In this document: positions 11,674 through 20,410 of the stretch, in pieces
Position numbering within the stretch: the first letter of the stretch is position 1
Layout of the letters: the number at the start of each line of letters is the position of its first letter
Source of the DNA: Agapanthus africanus
Taxonomy: Eukaryota > Streptophyta > Magnoliopsida > Asparagales > Amaryllidaceae
DNA length: 64,000 bases
Assembly: GCA_030015575.1 (NCBI GenBank)
Contig: CM057337.1
Location: 296,012,044 to 296,076,043, forward strand
Direction: 5' to 3'
Notes under the pieces: generated by a model
The model's database searches: none
The model's input: only the letters and a program-made list of their open reading frames with translations
What the model was told of the DNA's origin: nothing
Program-made: the position numbers and the translations under genes

Positions 11674-12360
11674 GATTTAATGTATAATTATATATTTGAT
11701 ATATTGCATTGCATTAACTAGTATTGGTTCACTTTATATGGATTTTCTCACTTGATGTGCAAATTGTATATGTGATATACTTTTGTGCACATGTTTGTAT
11801 CATGTTTGATGATGCATGCTTATTTGGTTAAGTGTATAGAATTAAACTTAGGTTAAGAAAGTGATTAGGGTTTTTATTTATCCATTCTTTTATTTATTCA
11901 TTTTTGGAAAAAGAATGGGATAAAATACAAAATGGTTGCTTTCATTCTTGAACATTGTTGAAGCTTCATGAAGCTTTGACTTTGTGACCATTTTGTCTTC
12001 ACACTAAACCCTAACCATTCTTCTAACCTTAGTTAATTCTCTACACTTAACTATGGTTCATATTATGATAAGTATTGATTTATTTTTATTTTATCTCAAC
12101 ACTTATCATATTCTTTCTTCATCTTCATCTTCAAGATAGAAACCTTGATGCCATCAATGGCAACTTGAGTTCTAGTGAGAGAAATCCAATTCTAAAGTGA
12201 ACCCACCTCCTATTTCTTCACCCTCTACCTCTTTCCAAGTTGTTTTGGGTGTTTTTCTTCACAAGTTTCACAACTTTGTGAAGTCGGAGCTTGAGCTTGT
12301 GCAACCTCGACCTAGATCGTCTTTGACACGAAGCCGACGACCTATTCCGCTCGTTTTCCC

Positions 12361-12470
12361 AGGATCGAATCCTAGACTCATTCATCGGCTTCATCGGGAA
12401 AACTGAATCCTCTGAGTCCCTACTCGTGACCGCATAGCATCCAGCCATTTCACTGAGTCCCTACTCGTGA
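12361..12470. repeat. Fold-back patchwork at the E2 left junction
   Basis: 12366-12403 is the exact reverse complement of LTR bases 22371-22408, so the LTR doubles back on itself here. It is followed by a short piece resembling pol (TGAATCCTCTG) and by an 18-base segment, CTGAGTCCCTACTCGTGA, at 12412-12429 that repeats at 12453-12470. Only then does the reversed pol arm run continuously. Such short templated fragments are the signature of repeated template switching. Confidence 0.8.
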
Positions 12471-14163
12471 TGGCCTGCTCGAAGCTAGTTGGGTCATCAT
12501 CCTCCATGATGCAATCCTCGCTCCCACCATCCATGAGAAAACCGTAGTATCTCTCAGGTGGGCGAGGAACCCTACTAGATCGGCGGAGAGGCTGAGGTTC
12601 ATTGGGAACTACTGAATCCTCTGGTTCAACCAAATCTTCTGTTGTAGTCTGTATTGCTGGAACCTCTTCCAGTTCTACTTCATTGCCACTAATTTCTTTT
12701 TCAAGAAATTCCTTTTCTAAAATTGTGGCATGTCGAGAAACAAACACTTTTTGTTCCTCGGTATGGTAAAAGATATACCCTCGCGAATGTTTGGGATATC
12801 CAATAAACTTACACAGAATAGACCTTGCCGCGAGTTTGTCCGGATTTTGCGTTTTTACATAGGCCGGACAACCCTATATCTTAACATAATTAAGACATGG
12901 TCTCTTTCCTTTCCATATCTCATATGGAGTGGTCGGCACGGTTTTGGTGGGAACCATATTCAATAGGTCTGCAGCTGTTTCCAGTGCATATCCCCAGAAG
13001 GAAATAGGTAACTCAGCTGTGCTCATCATAGAGCGCACCATATCTAATAGGGTGTGGTTCCTCCGTTCTGATACACCGTTGTGCTGTGGTGTATATGGAG
13101 GAGTCAGTTGAGAGAGAATCCCATTCTCTTTTAGGAAGTCCAGGAATTCATTGCTCAAGTATTCACCTCCTCGATCAGATCGTAGGATTTTAATACTTTT
13201 TCCGGTTTGGTTCTCAACTTCTTGTTTATATTCCCTAAATTTCTCAAAAGCTTCTGATTTGTGTTTCATCAGGAACACATACCCAAACCTAGAGAGATCG
13301 TCAGTGAATGTAATGAAGTACGAAGAACCATCCCTGGCATGTGTAGACATAGGACCGCATACATCACTATGTATCAGTCCTAAGAGTTCGGTAACTCTTT
13401 CTCCGTGTCCCGTAAACGGAGCTTTGGTCATCTTGCCTTTGAGACATGATTGGCAAGTGTCATAAGATGAAAATTCAAACGGATTTAAATATCCATCCTT
13501 ATGCAACTTAGCTAATCGTGTCGCATTGATGTGACCCAGTCTACAATGCCATAAGAAAGATTCGTTCAGTTCTGAACTCTTCCTCTTGTGTGTGTTTGTT
13601 ATACTCAGAACTGTTGATTGATTTAGAACATAAATGCCATTGCACAACGTGCCTGATCCAACCAACTTTTGGTTACGTAAAATGTTCATAACATTATCCT
13701 GTAATACAAAATTATATCCCTCTTTACTCAATAAAGAAACCGATATAATGTTGCATATCAGGTTCGGCATGTAATAGCATTCGTTCAGAACCAATGTATT
13801 ACCAGTTGGTAATACAAGGTGATATTCCCCGACAGTCTTAGCTGCAACAATTGCACCATTTCCAACTCTAATGTCTTTATCATCTTCTCCAAGTTCTCTA
13901 CCTTTTCTAAGCCCATGTAACTGATTACATATATGGGATCCTGACCCGGTATCTAATACCCAGGACGTAGGGCAAATGGAGAAACAGTTCTCTGTAACGA
14001 ACACACCCGAAGAAAATGCATCAACATGTACTTTCTTCAATCGGGTGGCATGGGAATCCTGGTATTCCCCTATATCTTGTTCAGTCCTATAACTCTTATA
14101 GGAAAGAACGGAACCAACGTTCCCCAGCACAGTATAACATGCGGGTTCGGTCAATACATCCAT
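12428..14163 (-). pseudogene. E2 reversed pol fragment (protease to start of RT)
   Basis: Read on the minus strand from the ATG at 14163, this encodes protease (LDTGSGSHICN), the zinc-binding WHCRLGH..CQSC segment, the integrase core (HSDVCGP, LRSDRGGEY, NGVSERR) and the linker, ending at LDAMRS where the palindrome stops. One in-frame stop, TAG at 12874-12876, replaces the Trp of KIWGC. Several positions match the family consensus better than the intact right-hand pol (GSGSHIC, KEGYN, HKRKSS, DVCGP). It lacks RT and RNase H, so it is not functional. It would form dsRNA with the forward copy if transcribed through. Confidence 0.9.
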
Positions 14164-14659
14164 ATTATTATCTTGATTAAGGCATGAAATGGTCGCTACC
14201 TGGAGAGAGAGAGAAGAAAACACTTTAGCGTATGCTCGTGCAAGATCAGATTGGTTACTATCTTATCTAATCAGGATGGCTCCAACTGCTTTTTATCAAA
14301 TCTTCCTTCAAACCCTAAAAGGAAAGACTAGCCGGGATTAATTACACACTACAAGTTCGCCAATCTTTCAGCCAGGCCAGTGTCGGTACTTTGAGGGAGG
14401 TCCCCCGTGCTTTCGCACGAACCTAATTAATGTAAACCTCGTTTTCCCAGAGGCGTAACCTCGTTAACACCTTTCTAGACACCTACTTGATCAGCTAATT
14501 GCAATGTGTAAAACTCTCCCAGAAGTAACTCTTACTCGCAGTGGGTATCGGGATCCAACTATCTCATAGAAGGTATGCAATCTCATTGCAAATTTCAACA
14601 CTTGAAATTCCCGATAATATTTTGCCCCTAGCGTCCTATGACCTTGACGCAGGCCAACA

Positions 14660-15684
14660 AATCAGAGCCTAGCTAGAGCCTTAGGCGAAGTCTAGACGCA
14701 ATTTGAAGCCCGAACGAACCCGAAACCCTAAACCAAACATGCTCTCTGGACTTTTTCCAAAATCTGGAGTTTTTCGATATTAAAAATATGCAGAAAAATC
14801 AGCAGGAAATTCTAAGGTTTACTGTGAAATTCGTGAGCCTAATTCCACTAAGCTGGCGCGGATCCGCGGCATGAGCATGGCTCATGCGGCGGATCCGCGG
14901 TCGTACGGCCTCAGTATTTAAAGAATTTTACACAGTAATTCTTAGTTTCCAGTGGTGATTTTCCTGGGTATTTTTAATAATAATTCAAGAGTTGAATTTT
15001 CTGGGGTTGCTTTGGGGATTCGGTGTTTCGATCGGGGTATCAAATTTCGTCTTTGTGTATTTCCGGATAATTTTTAGAATATGTTAAAAAGTTCGACCGG
15101 ATATAAATACCCAATTTTTCCCCTGTCGGGAAATTTCCAAGTGTTGGATTTTTCCGTAGTTTAACGACGTTCTAAGTAGTGCAAGTAACGCGATGGACCC
15201 TCTAGAAAACAACAAACCTTAACTCGATTATGTGACCGTCTTGAACTGCCCTTTGAACCTTCGTGTTTGGGGCAGTACGGCGTGCCACATGTGAGGCGTT
15301 GGCTTGACCCTTCTACGGCTGGACCGTTGGTACTGAGGCACGAACTGAATGTTGCTAGACTTATTTCATGTGTTGGACTGTATCGGGAAAACTTGGGTGT
15401 TCGAATGTTCGATCGGAAAGTTTAACATTTTCTGTTTATCAGGAATGTGATACAATAATTGGAATTCACAAACTGTTATGAGATAACTGAATGAATGTTA
15501 TAAATCTAGCAGTTTAGTCTTACATGATATTGAAAAGAGTTTTCGATAATGAGACTAAAATGCGGGATTTATATCTATTAGGCATGTGATGTCTAAGTAT
15601 TTCATTTGATTAGGCATGCGATGTCTAAAGAAGTTGCGGATTCCAATTGTTGTAGTTTTACATTTTCTTTTCTGTGACCGTAAG
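14660..15684 (+). other. E2 forward leader block with truncated primer site
   Basis: It begins with ATCAGAGCC, the second half of the primer-binding site, fused at ACAAA to reversed leader sequence. It runs through the GC-rich hairpin and the GGACCCTCTAGAA block to GTGACCGTAAG, in the order seen in E3 (26980-27894). There are no coding features. Confidence 0.8.
14858..14898 (+). promoter_or_regulatory. GC-rich leader hairpin (E2 copy)
   Basis: GCGGATCCGC (14858-14867) and GCGGATCCGC (14889-14898) flank CATGAGC-ATG-GCTCATG, making a near-perfect hairpin. It is equivalent to GCGGAACCGC/GCGGTTCCGC in E7 and CCGCGGAACCG/CGGTTCCGCGG in E3. Confidence 0.6.
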
Positions 15685-15781
15685 CAACACATAACATCAC
15701 ATGTCATCAACGTAAGTAAGTACGCATACCCCAATTGTCTTTGACATATAGCAACGAAACCGGCGATATGAACATACTACA
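15685..15781 (-). other. 97-bp loop of the E2 palindrome
   Basis: Read on the minus strand it continues the leader in family order (compare E3 27895-27985: GCCGGTTTCGTTGCTATA, then ACTTACGTTGATGA). So the right-hand reversed leader is 97 bp longer than the left-hand forward one, and the join is at GTAAG|CAACAC. Confidence 0.85.
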
Positions 15782-16889
15782 CTTACGGTCACAGAAAAGA
15801 AAGTGTAAAACTACAACAATTGGAATCCGCAACATCTTTAGACATCGCATGCCTAATCAAATGAAATACTTAGACATCACATGCCTAATAGATATAAATC
15901 CCGCATTTTAGTCTCATTATCGAAAACTCTTTTCAATATCATGTGGGACTAAACTGCTAGATTTATAACATTCATTCAGTTATCTCATAACAGTTTGTGA
16001 ATTCCAATTATTGTATCACATTCCAGATAAACAGAAAATGTTAAACTTTCCGATCGAACATTCGAACACCCAAGTTTTCCCGATACAGTCCAACACATGA
16101 AATAAGTCTAGCAACATTCAGTTCGTGCCTCAGTACCAATGGTCCAGCCGTAGAAGGGTCAAGCCAACGCCTCACATGTGGCACGCCGTACTGCCCCAAA
16201 CCCGAAGGTTCAAAGGGCAGTTCAAGACGGTCACATAATCAAGTTAAGGTTTGTTGTCTTCTAGAGGGTCCATCGCGTTACTTGCACTACTTAGAACGTC
16301 GTTAAACTACGGAAAAATCCAACACTTGGAAATTTCCTGACAGGGGAAAAATTGGGTATTTATATCCGGTCGAACTTTTTAACATATTCTAAAAATTATC
16401 CGGAAATACACAAAGACGAAATTTGATACCCCGATCGAAACACCGAATCCCCAAAGCAACCCCAGAAAATTCAACTCTTGAATAATTATTAAAAATACCC
16501 AGGAAAATCACCACTGGAAACTAAGAATTACTGTGTAAAATTCTTTAAATACTGAGGCCGTGCGACCGCGGATCCGCGCCGGCTTAGTGGAATTAGGCTC
16601 ACGAATTTCACAGTAAACCTTAGAATTTCCTGCTGATTTTTCTGCATATTTTTAATATCGAAAAACTCCAGATTTTGGAAAAAGTCCAGAGAGCATGTTT
16701 GGTTTAGGGTTTCGGGTTCGTTCGGGCTTCAAATTGCGTCTAGACTTCGCCTAAGGCTCGGCTCTGATACCACTACGAGTAAGAGTTACTCCTGGGAGAG
16801 TTTTACACATTGCAATTAGCTGATCAAGTAGGTGTCTAGAAAGGTGTTAACGAGGTTACGCCTCTAGGAAAACGAGGTTTACATTAATT

Positions 16890-16916
16890 AGGTTCGTGCG
16901 AAAGCACGGGGGACCT
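16890..16916 (+). promoter_or_regulatory. GNRA-loop hairpin upstream of pol (E2)
   Basis: AGGT-TCGTGC-GAAA-GCACGG, then a GGG-type bulge and an ACCT closing strand. It corresponds to the perfect version in E3 at 29412-29438. Confidence 0.6.
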
Positions 16917-17093
16917 CCCTCAAAGTACCGACACTGGCCTGGCTGAAAGATTGGCGAACTTGTAGTGTGTAATTAATCCCGGCTAGTCTTTCCTTTTAGG
17001 GTTTGAAGGAAGATTTGATAAAAAGCAGTTGGAGCCATCCTGATTAGATAAGATAATAACCAATCTGATCTTGCACGAGCATACGCTAAAGTG

Positions 17094-17114
17094 TTTTCTT
17101 CTCTCTCTCTCCAG
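17094..17114 (+). promoter_or_regulatory. Pyrimidine tract ending in AG before pol (E2)
   Basis: TTTCTTCTCTCTCTCTCC followed by AG. It is conserved before every pol copy. It fits a 3' splice site; a pyrimidine-rich entry element for internal initiation is the alternative. Confidence 0.5.
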
Positions 17115-17150
17115 GTAGCGACCATTTCATGCCTTAATCAAGATAATAAT

Positions 17151-20100
17151 ATGGATGTATTGACCGAACCCGCATGTTATACTGTGCTGGGGAACGTTGG
17201 TTCCGTTCTTTCCTATAAGAGTTATAGGACTGAACAGGATATAGGGGAATACCAGGATTCCCATGCCACCCGATTGAAGAAAGTACATGTTGATGCATTT
17301 TCTTCGGGTGTGTTCGTTACAGAGAACTGTTTCTCCATTTGCCCTACGTCCTGGGTATTAGATACCGGGTCAGGATTCCATATATGTAATCAGTTACATG
17401 GGCTTAGAAAAGGTAGAGAACTTGGAGAAGGTGATAAAGACATTAGAGTTGGAAATGGTGCAATTGTTGCAGCTAAGACTGTCGGGGAATATCACCTTGT
17501 ATTACCAACTGGTAATACATTGGTTCTGAACGAATGCTATTACATGCCGAACCTGATATGCAACATTATATCGGTTTCTTTATTGAGTAAAGAGGAATAT
17601 AATTTTGTATTACAGGATAATGTTATGAACATTTTCCGTAACCAAAAGTTGGTTGTATCAGGCACGTTGTGCAATGGCATTTATGTTCTAAATCAATCAA
17701 CAGTTTTGAGTATAACAAACACACACAAGTGGAAGAGTTCAGAACTGAACGAATCTTTCTTATGGCATTGTAGACTGGGTCACATCAATGCGACACGATT
17801 AGCTAAGTTGCATAAGGATGGATATTTAAATCCGTTTGAATTTTCATCTTATGACACTTGCCAATCATGTCTCAAAGGCAAGATGACCAAAGCTCCGTTT
17901 ACGGGACACGGAGAAAGAGTTACCGAACTCTTAGGACTGATACATAGTGATGTACGCGGTCCTATGTCTACACATGCCAGGGATGGTTCTTCGTACTTCA
18001 TTACATTCACTGACGATCTCTCTAGGTTTGGGTATGTGTTCCTGATGAAACACAAATCAGAAGCTTTTGAGAAATTTAAGGAATATAAACAAGAAGTTGA
18101 GAACCAAACCGGAAAAAGTATTAAAATCCTACGATCTGATCGAGGAGGTGAATACTTGAGCAATGAATTCCTGGACTTCCTAAAAGAGAATGGGATTCTC
18201 TCTCAACTGACTCCTCCATATACACCACAGCACAACGGTGTATCAGAACGGAGGAGCCGCACCCTATTAGATATGGTGCGCTCTATGATGAGCACAGCTG
18301 AGTTACCTATTTCCTTCTGGGGATATGCACTGGAAACAGCTGCAGACCTATTGAATATGGTTCCCACCAAAACCGTGCCGACCACTCCATATGAGATATG
18401 GAAAGGAAAGAGACCATGTCTTAATTATGTTAAGATATGGGGTTGTCCGGCCTATGTAAAAACGCAAAATCCGGACAAACTCGCGGCAAGGTCTATTCTG
18501 TGTAAGTTTATTGGATATCCTAAACATTCACGAGGGTATATCTTTTACCATACCGAGGAACAAAAAGTGTTTGTTTCTCGACATGCCACCTTTTTAGAAA
18601 AGGAATTTCTTGAAAAAGAAATTAGTGGCAATGAGGTAGAACTGGAAGAGGTTCCAGCAATACAGACTACAACAGAAGATTTGGTTGAACCAGAGGATTC
18701 AGTAGTTCCCAATGAACCTCAGCCTCTCCGCCGATCTAGTAGGGTTCCTCGCCCACCTGAGAGATACTACGGTTTTCTCATGGATTGTGGGAGCGAGGAT
18801 TGCATCATGGAAGATGATGACCCAACTAGCTTCGAGCAGGCCATCACGAGTAGGGACTCAGTGAAATGGCTGGATGCTATGCGGTCCGAGATGGAATCCA
18901 TGTACACCAACAAAGTATGGACTTTGGAAGTTGCTCCTGAAGGGGTAAAACCCATCGGGAGCAAGTGGATCTTCAAGAAGAAACTTGGTGTAGATGGGAA
19001 AGTGGAGACTTTCAAAGCTAGACTTGTAGCAAAGGGTTTTCGTCAAAGACCAGGTGTGGACTATGACGAGACCTTTTCTCCAGTGGCTATGCTTAAATCC
19101 ATCTGGATCATGCTTGCCATCGCTGCGTATCATGACTACGAAATCTGGCAAATGGATGTTAAGACCGCCTTTCTAAATGGTGATTTAGAAGAGTGCGTGT
19201 ACATGACTCAGCCAGAGGGCTTCGTAGACAGTGGGAGCAGCGGCAAGGTGGGCAAGCTGCTTAAATCCATTTATGGATTAAAGCAAGCATCGCGGAGTTG
19301 GAACATCTGCTTTGATGTCGTTATCAAAGAGTTTGATTTCGTCAAAAACCCAGATGAACCTTGTATTTACAAGAAGGTGGCAGGGAGTAAGGTTGTCTTC
19401 CTCGTATTGTACGTGGACGACATTCTCTTGATAGGAAATGATATTCCTATGCTGCAATCGGTCAAGCTCTTCTTATCACAAAGATTCTCAATGAAAGATC
19501 TTGGTGATGCCTCCTGCATATTGGGGATTAGGATCTATAGAGATAGATCAAAACGGATTTTGGGATTGTCCCAATCCAGGTACATTGACACCATACTAAA
19601 GAGGTTTAGTATGGAAGAGTCCAAGCGTGGCAATTTGCCCACGATCTCTGGAGTCACTCTCTCCAAAGAGATGTCTCCCAAGACTGATTTGGAGAGAGCT
19701 CGCATGCAAGGGATACCCTATGCTTCGGCAGTAGGCTCTATCATGTATGCGATGCTATGTACCAGACCCGATGTAGCATACTCACTAAGTGTAGTGAGCA
19801 GGTATCAAGCTGATCCTGGAGAGAGTCACTGGACAGCTGTGAAGAGCATTCTCAAGTACTTGCGAAGGACTAGAGATATGTTCTTGGTGTATGGTAACGG
19901 AGAGCTCCAAGTGGAGTCCTTTACCGATTCGAGCTTCCAGAGTGATAAGGACGACTCTAAGTCGCAGTCGGGCTTTGTCTTTACCCTTTACGGAGGGGCG
20001 GTTAGCTGGAAGAGTTCCAAGCAGGAAACCGTGGCAGACTCGACGATGGAGGCTGAATACATCGCTGCCAACGATGCTGCCAAAGAGGCTGTCTGGATCA

Positions 20101-20396
20101 AGAAGTTCATTACTGAACTTGGAGTGGTTCCATCCATTGAGCGTCCAATACCTTTGTATTGCGATAACAATGGAGCGGTGGCTTTGGCCAAGGAACCCAG
20201 GTCCCATCAGCGGTCCAGGCATATTCTGAGGCGGTATCACCTGATCCGGGAGATAGTTGATCGCCGGGAGATCGAGGTCAGGAGGGTTGACACGAAGAAC
20301 AACACCGCGGATCCACTCACGAAGGCCATTCCCCAGATACAGTTTGAGAGACTCTTCGGGATGCTCGGTATGCGATACTACAGCAGCTGGCCCTAG
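17151..20396 (+). CDS. Ty1/copia Pol polyprotein, intact ORF (protease, integrase, RT, RNase H)
   Basis: The frame is open from 17091, but the first in-frame ATG is at 17151 (residue 21 of the open frame). The upstream ATG used in E3, E5 and E7 (ACCATG) is ATT here in both palindrome arms, so the loss predates the duplication. From 17151 there are 1081 codons. Numbering by the open frame: protease LDTGSG at 90-95; zinc module His226, His231, Cys257, Cys260; integrase triad Asp287, Asp350, Glu386 with 35 residues between the last two; RT with Asp689 and YVDD at 774-777; RNase H with Asp946, Glu987 and Asp1025; C-terminus GMRYYSSWP. Gag and a nucleocapsid CCHC knuckle are absent. Substitutions at positions conserved in sibling copies (GFHIC, KEEYN, DVRGP) may impair activity. 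The product would copy and integrate element RNA inside a capsid that this ORF does not provide. Confidence 0.93.
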   Translation: MDVLTEPACYTVLGNVGSVLSYKSYRTEQDIGEYQDSHATRLKKVHVDAFSSGVFVTENCFSICPTSWVLDTGSGFHICNQLHGLRKGRELGEGDKDIRVGNGAIVAAKTVGEYHLVLPTGNTLVLNECYYMPNLICNIISVSLLSKEEYNFVLQDNVMNIFRNQKLVVSGTLCNGIYVLNQSTVLSITNTHKWKSSELNESFLWHCRLGHINATRLAKLHKDGYLNPFEFSSYDTCQSCLKGKMTKAPFTGHGERVTELLGLIHSDVRGPMSTHARDGSSYFITFTDDLSRFGYVFLMKHKSEAFEKFKEYKQEVENQTGKSIKILRSDRGGEYLSNEFLDFLKENGILSQLTPPYTPQHNGVSERRSRTLLDMVRSMMSTAELPISFWGYALETAADLLNMVPTKTVPTTPYEIWKGKRPCLNYVKIWGCPAYVKTQNPDKLAARSILCKFIGYPKHSRGYIFYHTEEQKVFVSRHATFLEKEFLEKEISGNEVELEEVPAIQTTTEDLVEPEDSVVPNEPQPLRRSSRVPRPPERYYGFLMDCGSEDCIMEDDDPTSFEQAITSRDSVKWLDAMRSEMESMYTNKVWTLEVAPEGVKPIGSKWIFKKKLGVDGKVETFKARLVAKGFRQRPGVDYDETFSPVAMLKSIWIMLAIAAYHDYEIWQMDVKTAFLNGDLEECVYMTQPEGFVDSGSSGKVGKLLKSIYGLKQASRSWNICFDVVIKEFDFVKNPDEPCIYKKVAGSKVVFLVLYVDDILLIGNDIPMLQSVKLFLSQRFSMKDLGDASCILGIRIYRDRSKRILGLSQSRYIDTILKRFSMEESKRGNLPTISGVTLSKEMSPKTDLERARMQGIPYASAVGSIMYAMLCTRPDVAYSLSVVSRYQADPGESHWTAVKSILKYLRRTRDMFLVYGNGELQVESFTDSSFQSDKDDSKSQSGFVFTLYGGAVSWKSSKQETVADSTMEAEYIAANDAAKEAVWIKKFITELGVVPSIERPIPLYCDNNGAVALAKEPRSHQRSRHILRRYHLIREIVDRREIEVRRVDTKNNTADPLTKAIPQIQFERLFGMLGMRYYSSWP

Positions 20397-20397
20397 T

Positions 20398-20410
20398 GCA
20401 AGTGGGAGAT
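20398..20410 (+). other. E2 polypurine tract
   Basis: GCAAGTGGGAGAT lies between the pol stop and the TGTTAG of the 3' LTR. It is the plus-strand primer site. Confidence 0.85.

Larger units (their letters stand above)
10398..12360 (+). repeat. E2 5' LTR, lacking its last ~250 bp
   Basis: It matches 20411-22371 with scattered single-base differences, then breaks off after GTTTTCCC. The promoter-side part, including the LTR hairpin and both palindromic modules, is intact, so transcription into the palindrome remains possible. The lost part includes the normal LTR end and primer-binding site. Confidence 0.9.
12428..15684. repeat. Left arm of the E2 palindrome
   Basis: It is the reverse complement of 15782-18886 apart from about 1 percent substitutions and a few indels. 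It is longer by about 125 bp near 14540-14660, where it keeps leader sequence up to hairpin 3 that the right arm lost. It also keeps the GC-rich hairpin at 14858-14898 that is collapsed in the right arm. Confidence 0.9.
15782..18886. repeat. Right arm of the E2 palindrome
   Basis: It pairs with 12428-15684. It contains a reversed leader (15782-16774) ending in the reversed primer-binding site GGCTCTGATACCA, then forward leader end and pol up to codon ~599. The switch at 16766-16774 lies on a short shared GATACC/CAC sequence (primer-site complement versus the GATACCCAC of the leader), which suggests a microhomology join. Confidence 0.9.

Noticed and set aside
17091..17150. Start of pol at 17091
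   Set aside because: Codon 1 there is GTG inside the pyrimidine tract. The first ATG in frame is 17151, so I used that.
12428..18886. E2 palindrome as a purely technical assembly or chimeric-read artefact
   Set aside because: The arms differ in substitutions and in two sizeable indels, and the junctions have different templated details. Not fully excluded without reads.
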